57,942 bases of DNA from assembly GCA_937918935.1 (NCBI GenBank), contig CAKZSI010000068.1, forward strand, positions 1-57,942, written 5' to 3'. This DNA is from an uncultured Chloroflexales bacterium (lineage in GTDB: Bacteria > Chloroflexota > Chloroflexia > Chloroflexales > Chloroflexaceae). Both the position numbers and the translations under genes were made by a program. This document shows positions 31,352 through 40,508 of the stretch, piece after piece (the stretch's first letter is position 1; each line of letters begins with the position of its first letter). The notes under the pieces are model-generated. The model did not search any database. It had not been told where the DNA came from and saw only the letters and a list, made by a program, of their open reading frames with translations.

Positions 31352-31435
31352 GGGGAAACCAGGTTTTCCCACCCGAGCGAATAAGGAAAGAACGTTCCGG
31401 GGAGCGCTTCGCCCTCCCAGATCCTCCCACGGGCA
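31352..31435. repeat. Family A copy followed by family B hairpin
   Basis: GGGGAAACC, A, GGTTTTCCC (31352-31370), then GGGGAGCGCTTCGCCCTCCC with an ATCCTCCC tail (31399-31428). They lie just before ATG 31441. The remainder of the 31194-31440 gap probably holds the aminotransferase promoter (TATGAT on the minus strand at 31244-31239, weak -35). Confidence 0.8.
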
Positions 31436-31440
31436 GGGGT

Positions 31441-33501
31441 ATGATGAAAAAGATCGCCCTCACTGATATTGCTGTGTCCGGCAAGGAACGCGCTCGTGTT
31501 GTCGGACGTCCCTGGCTGCTCTGGCTCGCGCTGGCAGGCCTGGGGCTGGGGGCCCTGCTGCTGCGCGCCGCCACCCTTGGCCAGACGCTGCCGTTTGTGG
31601 ACCATCCCGACGAGCCGGTGCATCTCGACCAGGCGCTCACCATGCTGCGCACGGGTGATCCCAACCAGCAACTCTTCTGGAAGCCGTCGCTGCACACCTA
31701 TCTGCTGCTGGCCGTGATACAGGCCCACTACCTCTGGGGACGGGCCGCAGGAGTCTACGGCCCCATCCACGAGATGTTGATCACGACCCATGTCGTTACC
31801 ACCGTGCCGGAGTTCTTTCTGGCGGCGCGGCTGCTCACGGCTCTGATTGGGGCGCTGACGGTGCTGGCGGCGTATGGTCTGGGTGTGCGGGGCTGGAACG
31901 CGGGGGCCGGCCTGGTCGGGGCGCTGCTCGTCGCGCTCTTGCCATTGCATGTGCGCTTCTCGCAGTGGGCCACTACTGACGTCCTGGCGACGCTGCTGGT
32001 CACCCTGGCCCTGGGGGCGGCGTTCCTGGCCCTGCGCGATGGCACGTGGCGGGCCTACCTGACGGCAGGGGCCTTCGCCGGCCTGGCGGCTTCAACCAAG
32101 TACAATGCCGGGGTGGTGGCGGGGGCGATCGTGGCCGCAGCAGCCCTGCGCGCCCGGGGCGGGCGCGGGGCCGGGTGGCGTGGCACGGGCCGCGAGGCGG
32201 CGCGCTTGCTGGCGGCGGGCCTGGCGGCCATCGCGACCTTTGTCGCAGGTACACCCTACGCACTGCTGCGGTGGGGGCAGGTATGGCAGGGGATTGTTGA
32301 GCAGTGGAGCAATTACGGCGGCGGTAATGGCCACTACCGCGGCGCCTGGAACATAGGGGGGTATGTCGAGTTCTTCCTGGGGGACGGGTTGGGCCTCCTG
32401 GCCTGCCTGATCGTGCTGGCGGGCCTGCTCATCCTGGCCGGGCAGCGCCCGGCGGTGCTGGCGGTCTGGCTCGGCTTTGCGGTACCCTCGCTATTGCTGC
32501 ACCTCTCGCGACCAACCCATTTTATGCAGAACATGCTGCCCCTGCTGGTAGCCTGCTCGCTCCCGGCGGGGGTGGCGGCGCTTGAACTACCGCGCCTGCT
32601 GGCCCCGCGCGCTGCACGGGTCCAATGGTTCGTCCTGGCGACCCTGGTCCTGGCGCTGGTGATGCCCCCGGCGCTGCGTTCGGCCGCCGAGGTGGGTCGC
32701 CAGGCCGCCGGTGATAGCCGCCGACAACTGCTGAACTGGATTGACGCCAACGTGCCCCCCGGCGCGCGACTTGCTGCCGAGTTACCTCCTGTGCCCAACC
32801 CTGCCGAGCCGCGCTGGAGCTACGTGCCACGTCTGGCCGAGCACGACCTGGCCTGGTACCGCGCTCAGGGCTTTGCCTACCTGATCGCCACCTCGCACAG
32901 TTGGGGACAGATCGCCGTTCCAGCGGCTTACGCGCCGCTGCTGCCGGCCACTGTCGCCGAGTTCGGTCCGCGCGTGCGGCGCGAAGAGATGCTGGGGCCG
33001 CATATCGTGGTCATTGCCACCGGCCTCGACACCGGCGACGCGCGCCAGCCCCTGAGCGATGATGTGCACGTCGGCGCGGCGCGGCTGTGCGGCGTGACCA
33101 TCGGCGATCCTTCGGGAGACGGTGAACCGCCGATGCTCATGCCCGCCACCACCTTCACCCCGGGCGGGGTGCTCGGCCTGCGCACGTTCTGGGAAGTTGC
33201 AGCCCCGTTCGCTTCCGATTACTACATTTTCGTCCACCTGATTGACGCCGAGGGCCATCGCCCGACCCAGCGCGACGCTCCGCCCTGGCAGGGCCGCTAT
33301 CCAACCAGCGCCTGGCGCGCCGGAAGTCTGGTGGTGGACCACAACGACGTCTATCTGCCGCCGACCATGGCACCGGGTGTGTACCGCGTCATCGTAGGGA
33401 TGTACGACCCGAACAGCGGTGCGCGGCCCCCGGTGATGGTCAACGGCACGCTGCGGCCCGAAGGCGCCGTCGAGGTGGCGACGATCATCGTCGGGCGGTG
33501 A
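31441..33501 (+). CDS. GT39/PMT-like membrane glycosyltransferase
   Basis: A protein of 686 residues. About ten helices fill residues 25-440 and a soluble C-terminal beta-rich domain follows. After the first helix, VDHPDEPVHLDQAL (about 53-66) carries the acidic DE pair of GT-C enzymes acting on polyprenyl-phosphate sugars. The second conserved region, WATTDVLATLLVTLALG, fits the arm of GT39/PMT proteins. The C-terminal part (YYIFVHLIDAEGHRPTQRD and PGVYRVIVGMYDP) resembles an extracellular beta-sandwich used in polysaccharide-related membrane proteins. ATG 31441 or 31444 can serve. Substrate unknown. Confidence 0.75.
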   Translation: MMKKIALTDIAVSGKERARVVGRPWLLWLALAGLGLGALLLRAATLGQTLPFVDHPDEPVHLDQALTMLRTGDPNQQLFWKPSLHTYLLLAVIQAHYLWGRAAGVYGPIHEMLITTHVVTTVPEFFLAARLLTALIGALTVLAAYGLGVRGWNAGAGLVGALLVALLPLHVRFSQWATTDVLATLLVTLALGAAFLALRDGTWRAYLTAGAFAGLAASTKYNAGVVAGAIVAAAALRARGGRGAGWRGTGREAARLLAAGLAAIATFVAGTPYALLRWGQVWQGIVEQWSNYGGGNGHYRGAWNIGGYVEFFLGDGLGLLACLIVLAGLLILAGQRPAVLAVWLGFAVPSLLLHLSRPTHFMQNMLPLLVACSLPAGVAALELPRLLAPRAARVQWFVLATLVLALVMPPALRSAAEVGRQAAGDSRRQLLNWIDANVPPGARLAAELPPVPNPAEPRWSYVPRLAEHDLAWYRAQGFAYLIATSHSWGQIAVPAAYAPLLPATVAEFGPRVRREEMLGPHIVVIATGLDTGDARQPLSDDVHVGAARLCGVTIGDPSGDGEPPMLMPATTFTPGGVLGLRTFWEVAAPFASDYYIFVHLIDAEGHRPTQRDAPPWQGRYPTSAWRAGSLVVDHNDVYLPPTMAPGVYRVIVGMYDPNSGARPPVMVNGTLRPEGAVEVATIIVGR

Positions 33502-33881
33502 GACGCGCCTCGCGGTTGCGTTGTGCTCCCGGGTGTGGTCATAGGAAGCCCAATTCCCTCTCTCCCGTGCGCGGGAAAGGGGGGCGGAGGTGAGGGTCGC
33601 AGGCGTATTGGAATGCCGAAAACCCCTTCTCGACCGCAAAACTCTATACCCGAGAGAGGGTCAGGGAGGAGGAGGGTCGCCACGAGGCGGTAATCTGGCC
33701 ATTGCCCTTCTGAAACCGTGCCTGCCAGGATGAAACAGGAAGTTCCTGGGAGGGCGAAGCCCTCCCAGAGCCTCCCATCCGGCGGGCATTGAGGCAGCAG
33801 CAGGGTGCCCTCCACGGCGCGAACGGGGCGCAGCAAGCTCAACGGGGACTGCGCGAATGGGGCGCGAGGGCGACCAGGCGC
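33502..33881. repeat. Gene-free gap with family C and family B repeats
   Basis: Degenerate family C palindromes lie near 33555-33600 (CTCTCCCGTGCGCGGGAAAG) and near 33640-33680 (CCCGAGAGAGGGTCAGGGAGG). A near-perfect family B hairpin is at 33749-33769 (TGGGAGGGC-GAA-GCCCTCCCA) followed by GAGCCTCCC. No open frame with coding features is seen. Confidence 0.65.
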
Positions 33882-34304
33882 CTAAAACGGCACCTCCTCG
33901 TCCGCGGGGGCGTCGCCAGCCTCGGAGACGGCGATGGCCTCGGTGGGCACGCCGGGCCGATTGTCGAGGAAGAGCACGTCATCGCCGCGCACGTAGGTGC
34001 GTGAGCGGGGCTGGTTGCTGGCCTTGTCGGTCCAGGTGTCGGTCCGCAGGGCGCCGCTGACGCGCACGCGGCTGCCCTTGTGCAGGTAGCTGTTGCAGAG
34101 TTCGGCCAGCCGGTCCCACACCTCGACGGTAGTCCAGTCGGTTTCATACTCGCGCCGGCCTTCGGCATCCTGGCCGCCGAAGCGTCTGGTTGCCACGCGG
34201 AAGCGGCAGACGGCAGCGCCCGAGGAGATGAAGCGCATCTCCGGGTCCGCGCCCAGCCAGCCGAGCAACTCTACGCGATTGATCGTGCCCTTCACCTGTG
34301 TCAT
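33882..34304 (-). CDS. ssb: Single-stranded DNA-binding protein
   Basis: An OB-fold protein of 140 residues that coats single-stranded DNA in replication and repair. It begins MTQVKGTINRVELLGWLGAD, followed by PEMRFISSGAAVCRFRVAT, TDWTTVEVWDRLAELC and LHKGSRVRVSGAL, the normal order of OB strands. The C terminus DEEVPF is the acidic tip that docks partner proteins (DDDIPF in E. coli). The linker between fold and tip is very short, so the protein is smaller than typical SSB. No rpsF or rpsR neighbours are present, so this may be one of several paralogs. Confidence 0.92.
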   Translation of the reverse strand: MTQVKGTINRVELLGWLGADPEMRFISSGAAVCRFRVATRRFGGQDAEGRREYETDWTTVEVWDRLAELCNSYLHKGSRVRVSGALRTDTWTDKASNQPRSRTYVRGDDVLFLDNRPGVPTEAIAVSEAGDAPADEEVPF

Positions 34305-34500
34305 GGTCCTGGTAGCCTTTCCTGATCGTGGGCCGGGCGTTGCGCAGCACCCGGCGGCGCGTATGGCTGATCAGCCCACCAGGTAAACCGGATCTGTAAA
34401 CGAAAGGTTGCGCCCCTATCCTGAACATCCAGCAGGGGGGCTGGAGGGGCGAAGCTCTCCCAGGAACCTCTTCATCTTGTGCAGCGTAGCCGCGCGGGGC

Positions 34501-35808
34501 CTAATCCAGCAATTCCAACAATTCGCGCACGGCATGCCCTTGCTGGGCGGGATGGCGCATGGGGGCTTCCTCGTGGATCTCGTAGCGATTCTGGCGCCCG
34601 TCACGGGTATGGCTGATGTAGCCGGCATCGTGGAGGTCACGCAGAATGCGCTGCACGGCGCGTTCGGTAATGCCTACCTGCGTGGCGATCTCGCGGGCGG
34701 TGGCGCTGCGATTACGCGCGATACAGAGGAGCACCTGCGCATGATTGGTGAGAAACGTCCAGTGAGCCATCGGTTGCTTCACCTGTTGCTCAGGGCGCGC
34801 GACACCCTGGTCGCGCGCGGGCGGTTGCGGATCGTTCAGAACCTCGGGCGGCAGGGTATCGCCCCAACGCAGATCACGGGCCATGCGCCAGGTCGCACCC
34901 GCGGAACGGGTGACGCTGAGACGGCGGATACCGTCAGGCGTGCAGAGGGTCAGTTCGATGTACCCGGATCGGATGAGCGGATGGCGCAGGACGCGGGCGC
35001 CAATCGCTTCACCGGGTTGCCGGGCAACGGCGATGTAGGTGTACTTCTCGTCTTCATAGCCCAGTTCGGCGCCCTTGAGGGTCCGGTGAAGCCGACCACG
35101 GGCGAGGCGCCGAGAGAAATGGCACCAGTCGTCGGCAGGCAGTGGGCAGGCGTCCTGGTGTGGGCAGGGGGCGATCAGTGCGGCGCCGGTGGCGCGCAAC
35201 TGTTCCCGTGCGGCGCGAATGGTCGCCCAGCCGCGGGGAGTGCCCGGCTCGATCAGTACAAGGGCGCCGTGCGCCCGCTCCCACAGCCGCGTGACCAGGG
35301 AGGCGCGAGCGTCCTCTGGCAATTCGCCGAGAACGTAGGCTGCGGTCACGAGATCGTGGGTTGGCGCGTCCCAGGCGGCGGTAAGGTCGGCGCGCACCCA
35401 GACGGCCCCGCGCACGACGGGAGCGGTTGCTGTGGCGGCGAGGCGCTGGCCCAGGGCGGCTATGTCGCGGTCGGTCTCGATCAGGGTCGCCCGTTCAAGG
35501 GCCGGCCAGATGAGCGCGGCTGCCCACAGGGTCGCGCCGCTGCCGGCACCGGCGTCAAGCAGAGAGCGGGGGGCGAAGGCGGGCAAACGTGCCGCAAGCT
35601 CGCGCAGCGCCGCGGTGCAGGCGGCATAGGTGGCGGGCATGCGTGTGGCCGCATAGGCCGCGGCGGCCAGTGGGCCACGCGGGGGCGGTCCCGCCGTCGG
35701 GTCCCGGTAGCGCGCCGCAGCCTCGGCGGTCACGCGGGCCAGGCTGCGGGGGTCATAGCTACGTAGTTCGCGCTCCAGACTCAGCCGCAGGTCGTGTGGG
35801 AGGTCCAT
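34501..35808 (-). CDS. Rsm22-like methyltransferase fused to a winged-helix domain
   Basis: A protein of 435 residues with two parts. Residues 1-330 match the Rsm22 family (SAM-dependent, linked to the small ribosomal subunit): RSLLDAGAGSGATLWAA is the SAM site and PCPHQDACPLPADDWCHF the cysteine cluster. GYEDEKYTYIAVAR is the family tail. From about Met347 (position 34770) it continues as MAHWTFLTNHAQVLLCIARN, then TAREIATQVGITERAVQRIL and RDGRQNRYEIHE, a MarR/winged-helix DNA-binding domain. I know that second part as a stand-alone regulator family. One uninterrupted frame joins them. Internal initiation at 34770 is possible. Confidence 0.8.
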   Translation of the reverse strand: MDLPHDLRLSLERELRSYDPRSLARVTAEAAARYRDPTAGPPPRGPLAAAAYAATRMPATYAACTAALRELAARLPAFAPRSLLDAGAGSGATLWAAALIWPALERATLIETDRDIAALGQRLAATATAPVVRGAVWVRADLTAAWDAPTHDLVTAAYVLGELPEDARASLVTRLWERAHGALVLIEPGTPRGWATIRAAREQLRATGAALIAPCPHQDACPLPADDWCHFSRRLARGRLHRTLKGAELGYEDEKYTYIAVARQPGEAIGARVLRHPLIRSGYIELTLCTPDGIRRLSVTRSAGATWRMARDLRWGDTLPPEVLNDPQPPARDQGVARPEQQVKQPMAHWTFLTNHAQVLLCIARNRSATAREIATQVGITERAVQRILRDLHDAGYISHTRDGRQNRYEIHEEAPMRHPAQQGHAVRELLELLD

Positions 35809-36278
35809 GGTTGGAATTGAAGATTAGAGCCTATCCGCATAACGTCTTCGGGAGGTTCTAAGAAGGCAACGTCCTCCCAGGAACCCTCTTTCCTCGGTCA
35901 TTTGGAGGAAAGTTAGGAAAGCAGGTTTCCCGACGCCCCTGCCTGAGGAGAGGGTCCAGGAGGAGTGCGGGGGGCGTGGCCTCCCGCACATCGCTCGCAC
36001 ATGTAGCTACGAGGCCGCGCAGCGCATCACAGGTATGATAGCGCCAGGATGGGGTTGCAGGAAGCTGCATTTCTCTGCGACCCTCCGGGTTGGCCCCACC
36101 ATCGGGATGAAAGGGAGTATACCTGGGAGTGTAAGGTGCTCCTGAACCCTCCCCTCCGGCGGGCGCAAGAAGGGGGGCAACCTGGGCGCCCCGGATAAGG
36201 ACAATATGTGCGCCGAATCACTCATCGGGCCGAGCAGGCAGCCCGCCGCGTAGATGCGGCGGGGCTACAGGAGGGTCT
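35809..36278. repeat. Gene-free gap with repeats and a hairpin near the RBS
   Basis: Family B traces at about 35848-35890, a degenerate family A copy at 35914-35933 (TAGGAAAGC, A, GGTTTCCCG) with its usual CGCCCCTGCCTGAGG flank, and a B-like block near 36115-36170. A hairpin CCCGCCGC-GTAGAT-GCGGCGGG (36242-36263) ends 15 bp before the ATG of the next gene and could control its translation. Confidence 0.6.
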
Positions 36279-37340
36279 ATGACAGCCTCAATGCGCTCAA
36301 GCCGGATCTGGTCGCTCGTTGTCGTGCTGGTTGCCATCGCCACATTGCTGCTTTTATCGTCACCATATGCTGAGGCGGCCCCGCTGCCTGGCACGCTGGC
36401 CCTTCCTCCCACTGCGCCCGACCCACAGTTCGGTGTGACCTGGACGGCCTGGCAGGATCTCGGCAGTACGCCAACGTCCGCACCGGCCGCCGTTTCCTGG
36501 GGCCGGGAGCGCATCACCGTCTTTGCACGCGGCGGGAACGGCGAGATCATCCAGACCTACAAGGAAGGCGGCAACGCATGGACTCCCTGGCGCACGCCCT
36601 CCGAACTACGCGGAGTGATCCTTCGCTCGGCGCCCTCGTGCGCCTCGTGGACGTCCGGGGCCATCAACTGCGTCGCCCTGCGCGAGGGGTACGGCGGCGT
36701 CTTCCAATTTTACTGGAACGGGCGCGGCTGGTTTACGAATGACCTCGGTGGCGATGCGACCTCGGCGCCCGCAATCGTGGCCTGGGGCGCCGGACGTCTC
36801 AGCGTCTTCGTTCGCAATAGCAATGGTAACCTGATCCATCGCTACTGGCAACACAATGTCACCGATTGGACTCCGCCGCGGTGGGAGGCCGTTGGCAGCG
36901 GAACGATCACCTCGGCGCCCTCGTGCGCCTCGCGTGAAGTTGGTGTCATTGACTGTTTCGCCCTTGGCCCCAACGGGGTGGTGATGCAGCTCTACTACGA
37001 TGAACGGGCAGGAGCGCGCTGGGTCGGATGGAACCAGCTTATGGGTATGGCAACCTTCCGCGCGACCTCGCCGATCAGCGCGGTGGGGTGGAGTCGCAAT
37101 TTGCTTGACCTGTTCGCGCGTGGCCCGGATATGCGGCTCTACCAGATCACCTACAGCGGCACGTGGGCCGAACCCTGGACGGTCATCGAGGAACGGACGC
37201 TGATAGGCGCGCCCTCATGCAGCCGGGTCGAACCAGGACGGCTGGATTGTTTCGCCCAGGTGCTTGATCCACAGGCGCAGAATACGAGCGCCTTCAACGT
37301 GGCGCCTGGATTGGCGTACCGCTACGCGCAACGCCGGTAG
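36279..37340 (+). CDS. Secreted beta-propeller (PLL/tectonin-like) protein
   Basis: An exported protein of 353 residues. A signal peptide (WSLVVVLVAIATLLLLSSP..AEA) occupies 1-34. The mature part is made of repeats of about 48 residues, of the form SAP.xxSWG.xRITVFARGGNGEI, an aromatic stretch, then W..W. Blades begin near TSAPAAVSWG, RSAPSCASWT, TSAPAIVAWG, TSAPSCASRE, TSPISAVGWS and GAPSCSRVEP. This is the pattern of the fucose-binding PLL-like beta-propeller lectins. Alternate blades carry a paired Cys (APSC..NCVA, APSC..DCFA, APSC..DCFA), suggesting a disulfide in each. Sugar binding is inferred. Confidence 0.78.
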   Translation: MTASMRSSRIWSLVVVLVAIATLLLLSSPYAEAAPLPGTLALPPTAPDPQFGVTWTAWQDLGSTPTSAPAAVSWGRERITVFARGGNGEIIQTYKEGGNAWTPWRTPSELRGVILRSAPSCASWTSGAINCVALREGYGGVFQFYWNGRGWFTNDLGGDATSAPAIVAWGAGRLSVFVRNSNGNLIHRYWQHNVTDWTPPRWEAVGSGTITSAPSCASREVGVIDCFALGPNGVVMQLYYDERAGARWVGWNQLMGMATFRATSPISAVGWSRNLLDLFARGPDMRLYQITYSGTWAEPWTVIEERTLIGAPSCSRVEPGRLDCFAQVLDPQAQNTSAFNVAPGLAYRYAQRR

Positions 37341-37418
37341 TGCGATGTTGGATTTTAGTTCTACAAGGAAACTTCTCGTTGAGGGGAATCCTGCCGGACC
37401 TGCGGCCCACGCCACTCC

Positions 37419-37440
37419 CCTCTCCCGCGCGCGGGAGAGG
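37419..37440. repeat. Perfect 22-bp palindrome (family C)
   Basis: CCTCTCCCGCG joined directly to its complement CGCGGGAGAGG. It lies in the 252-bp gap between two convergent genes, which otherwise shows nothing. Confidence 0.75.
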
Positions 37441-37592
37441 CTTGCCCTGAGCATGCCCGAAGAGGGGGCGCCGGGCCTCCCAATGCCTCAAATGGCGAAT
37501 GTAAGGCAAGGATGCGTCAGAAAACCCTTCACCTGTGCGGGGCTGCACCCTCCGCGCCTACCCTGTAACGCAGGCGATCTCAGGGGCAGCCT

Positions 37593-38357
37593 TCAAATAT
37601 CCGGTGGCGGTTCGGGTTCCCCCATCATGTCGCCGTACCAGCGCTCGAGCCACTCCAGGGCCTCGTAAAGCCGTCCGACGGGCATGCGCCGATAGGACGA
37701 AATGCCGAAGTTGCGGTACAGCCCGCTGAGGGCGCCCCAGTACTCGTTGCGTCGGGTGCGCTCTCCGAGGGTGCGCGCCACTCTCCGCACCGTCCGGGCC
37801 ACACGGGCGGCCTGGGGGTCGTCAACGGCGGCGCCGCGAGCCGCCCAGGGATCGGCGCCGGGACCCTCGTCGTCGGCGGGGGCAGTGTCGAGTTGCCGTT
37901 CGATCAGCACCTGCTGGCGGGCCAGGTTGGCGATGGCCATGGCCCCGACGTAGGCCTGCTCGGCGTGGCCCTGTTGCGAACGGGGAGCAATCAACCCGTC
38001 GCCGCTATCGAAGCCCTGGGGACGGAAGGCCTGCCAGAGGAGCGAGGCCGCCTCGCACTGGAAGAGGGCCAGACGATCACGCAGAGCGGGATCGGGCAAC
38101 TCCTCGGGGTTCAGGGTAGTTAACCAGAGGGGCACCAGTTCGATCCGCAGGCACAGACGCGCCGGCGCTCCGCCGTCGTGGGGTTCGGCGGCCAGGCGGC
38201 GCGCGCCCTGGCGCAACACAGAGTGCGCCTTTACCCGGCGCTCCTCGCGGGCCACCGGCAAACCCAGCGCAGTGCACAGATCGGCCACTGCCACCAGGGT
38301 GTGGTTCGGATCCAGATCCAGACAGGCCAGAATATCTCGGGCATAGAACCAGTGCAT
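37593..38357 (-). CDS. Phage antirepressor-like protein
   Basis: A protein of 254 residues. The N-terminal half (VAVADLCTALGLPVAREERR, then LRIELVPLWLTTLNPEEL and ALFQCEAASLLWQAF) matches the P22-type antirepressor N-terminal domain. The C-terminal third (NEYWGALSGLYRNFGISSYR, then LYEALEWLERWYGD) resembles the ORF6C domain. Between them is an acidic Ala/Asp-rich linker (APADDEGPGADPWAARG). No integrase, capsid or other phage gene is nearby, so it seems to be a resident gene kept by the host or the last remnant of a prophage. Confidence 0.78.
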   Translation of the reverse strand: MHWFYARDILACLDLDPNHTLVAVADLCTALGLPVAREERRVKAHSVLRQGARRLAAEPHDGGAPARLCLRIELVPLWLTTLNPEELPDPALRDRLALFQCEAASLLWQAFRPQGFDSGDGLIAPRSQQGHAEQAYVGAMAIANLARQQVLIERQLDTAPADDEGPGADPWAARGAAVDDPQAARVARTVRRVARTLGERTRRNEYWGALSGLYRNFGISSYRRMPVGRLYEALEWLERWYGDMMGEPEPPPDI

Positions 38358-38507
38358 GGCTTGGCTCCGCCGGGTAGGACTTGTGTGTCGTTATCAGGGT
38401 ACCTGCATTGACAGATTCATGCAACCGGGTTTTTGCCGGGGGACGACGAACCGTTGTGCGCGCGTCGAGTGCCTCGCCTCATGGTGTTTGAGATATTCAT
38501 CCGCGCT

Positions 38508-38525
38508 AGCCCGCGCAGGCGGGCT
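38508..38525. repeat. Hairpin AGCCCGC-GCAG-GCGGGCT
   Basis: 7-bp arms with a 4-nt loop, in the 692-bp gap 38358-39049. No T-run follows it, so termination is uncertain. Confidence 0.6.
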
Positions 38526-38665
38526 TCGCATCAGTAGCCCCCGGCTCTGGTCGCCGGGCCGCACAGCGAATACCTGTTTCGATGCTTCATCTTCATCTGC
38601 CGCCGGCTGAGGCGAAGCGCGCAACCCTTTTCCTCACACCCCTTGCCTGGTTCTTGCATGAGGGA

Positions 38666-38684
38666 GGGGAAACCATGTTTCCCC
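38666..38684. repeat. Family A palindrome copy
   Basis: GGGGAAACC, A, TGTTTCCCC; one arm mismatch. Followed by GTGCCCCTGCTTGCC, the usual flank. A second, more degenerate copy lies at 38800-38817 (GGGGAAACC, A, GGTCTCCC). Confidence 0.85.
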
Positions 38685-38710
38685 GTGCCCCTGCTTGCCG
38701 GGCAGGAGAT

Positions 38711-38770
38711 AATTCCATATTACGAAATGGAATTTCACATAGTGGACTCTTGTGATTCCCATGATACAAT
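38711..38770 (+). promoter_or_regulatory. Operator-like palindrome and promoter of the glycolate oxidase cluster
   Basis: A perfect palindrome AATTCCAT-8-ATGGAATT (38711-38734) is unusually AT-rich for the region. It is followed by TGGACT (38743-38748), a 16-bp spacer and TACAAT (38765-38770). The palindrome ends 8 bp before the -35, a position suited to an activator. The leader to ATG 39050 would be about 270 nt. No other promoter is seen before glcD. Confidence 0.55.
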
Positions 38771-39049
38771 AGTGCCACGCGCTTGCAGATCGAGGAAGAG
38801 GGGAAACCAGGTCTCCCGATGCCGTTGCCCGGTGAGAGGGTGCGGAAGGGTGGCGACCTCTCAGAAGAACTTTTTTGCGAAGATGTGGTTTCAGTAAAGG
38901 TGCTATCTGCGTTGCGGTCGCGTGCCCGCACTATGCTTCCTCCCCGCCGGGGGAGGATCGAGGCGCCTCACTCCGGTAGGAGCAGCCAGGAGGGGGTAGA
39001 ACCCGCAAACGGCAACCCACCTTTGAAATCATTTCTTAAGGAATTGACC

Positions 39050-40498
39050 ATGAACCGCTCCCAACTCATCGAGGAGTTGCAACGCATCGTCGGTCCCGGC
39101 GGGGTGGTCGCCGACCCCGTGGCCCTGATGACCTATGACGCCGACGGTTGTGTGATGGATACCGGCGAGCCGCAGGTAGTGGCACTACCCACCAGCGCCG
39201 AACAGGTGAGCGGTGTGGTGCGCCTGGCAGCACGTCATGGCGTGCCGATCGTGCCCCGTGGGGCCGGCACGGGCCTCTCCGGGGGAGCGACGGCCATCGG
39301 TGGGGGGATCGTTGTCAGCACAGCGCGGATGGACCGGGTGCTCGAAATTGACGCGCGCAATGGCCGGGTGCTCTGCCAGCCCGGGGTGATCAACTGGGAA
39401 CTTTCGCAACTGGTCAAGCCGTATGGCTACCAGTTCGCCCCCGATCCCTCCTCGCAGAAAGCCTGCACCGTCGGCGGCAATATCGCCAACAACGCCGGCG
39501 GCCCCCACTGTCTTAAGTACGGCACAACCTCCAGCCACGTCCTGGGCGTGCAAATGGTGCTGCCCGATGGTTCGATCATCTGGACCGGGGATGGCAACCC
39601 CGCGCCGGTGGGCTACGACCTGACCGGGGTGGTCACCGGCAGCGAGGGCACCATCGGCCTGGTGACCGCCGCATGGCTCAAGCTCACGCGGCTGCCGGAG
39701 GCGGTACGGGTCGTGCTGGCACTGTTCCCCGACATCGCCGGGGCGTCGGCCAGTGTCTCGCAGGTGATCGCCAGCGGCTTTCTGCCCGCGGCGCTGGAGA
39801 TTATGGACCGGCTGGCAATCAAAGCCGTCAACGATATGTACAAACTTGGCATGCCCGAACAGGCCGGCGCGGCGCTGCTGATCGAAGTGGACGGCGTGGA
39901 CGATGGCCTGGACGAGTTGCTGGCCGACATGACCACCATCTGCTGGCGCAACGGGGCGCTTGATGTGCGCCCCGCGCGCACCCCGGCCGAGCAGAATCAG
40001 GTCTGGGCAGCGCGCAAGAACGCCTTCGGCGCAATGGGTCGCCTGGCCCCGACGTACTACCTGGTTGACACGGTGGTGCCGCGCACCCGCCTGCCCTATA
40101 CGATGGAGCAGGTCGGGCGCATCTCCCAGGAGTACCGCCTGCCGATCGCCAACGTGTTCCATGCCGGCGACGGCAACCTGCACCCGATCATTCTCTTCGA
40201 CCGGCGCGACCGGAGCCAGAACCAGCGGGCGCTGGAGGCGGCCACAGGGGTGATGCACGTGAGCATCGAGCAGGGCGGGGTGATCAGCGGTGAGCATGGC
40301 ATCGGCGTCGAGAAGCAGGACTACATGACCCTGCTCTTCTCCACCGACGATCTGGCGGCGATGGCCGGGCTGCACCAGAGCTTCGACCCCTACGACCTGT
40401 TCAATCCGGGCAAGGTCTTTCCGAAGGGGCGCGGTTGCGGCGAACTGGCCGCCCTGCGCAAGGCGGGCGTGGCATGGAGCGAGTTGAAGAGCCGGTAG
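39050..40498 (+). CDS. glcD: Glycolate oxidase FAD-binding subunit GlcD
   Basis: A flavoprotein of 482 residues that oxidises glycolate (or D-lactate) to glyoxylate (or pyruvate). The PCMH-type FAD fold is seen in [20 protein letters not shown] (about 65-84), [20 protein letters not shown], and the GSEGTIG turn. The C-terminal half has the FAD-oxidase motif [12 protein letters not shown] and the catalytic [15 protein letters not shown] lies seven bases before ATG 39050. It is followed after 10 bp by glcE. GlcD, GlcE and GlcF together pass electrons to the quinone pool. Confidence 0.92.
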   Translation: MNRSQLIEELQRIVGPGGVVADPVALMTYDADGCVMDTGEPQVVALPTSAEQVSGVVRLAARHGVPIVPRGAGTGLSGGATAIGGGIVVSTARMDRVLEIDARNGRVLCQPGVINWELSQLVKPYGYQFAPDPSSQKACTVGGNIANNAGGPHCLKYGTTSSHVLGVQMVLPDGSIIWTGDGNPAPVGYDLTGVVTGSEGTIGLVTAAWLKLTRLPEAVRVVLALFPDIAGASASVSQVIASGFLPAALEIMDRLAIKAVNDMYKLGMPEQAGAALLIEVDGVDDGLDELLADMTTICWRNGALDVRPARTPAEQNQVWAARKNAFGAMGRLAPTYYLVDTVVPRTRLPYTMEQVGRISQEYRLPIANVFHAGDGNLHPIILFDRRDRSQNQRALEAATGVMHVSIEQGGVISGEHGIGVEKQDYMTLLFSTDDLAAMAGLHQSFDPYDLFNPGKVFPKGRGCGELAALRKAGVAWSELKSR

Positions 40499-40508
40499 GT
40501 GCCGCCTT

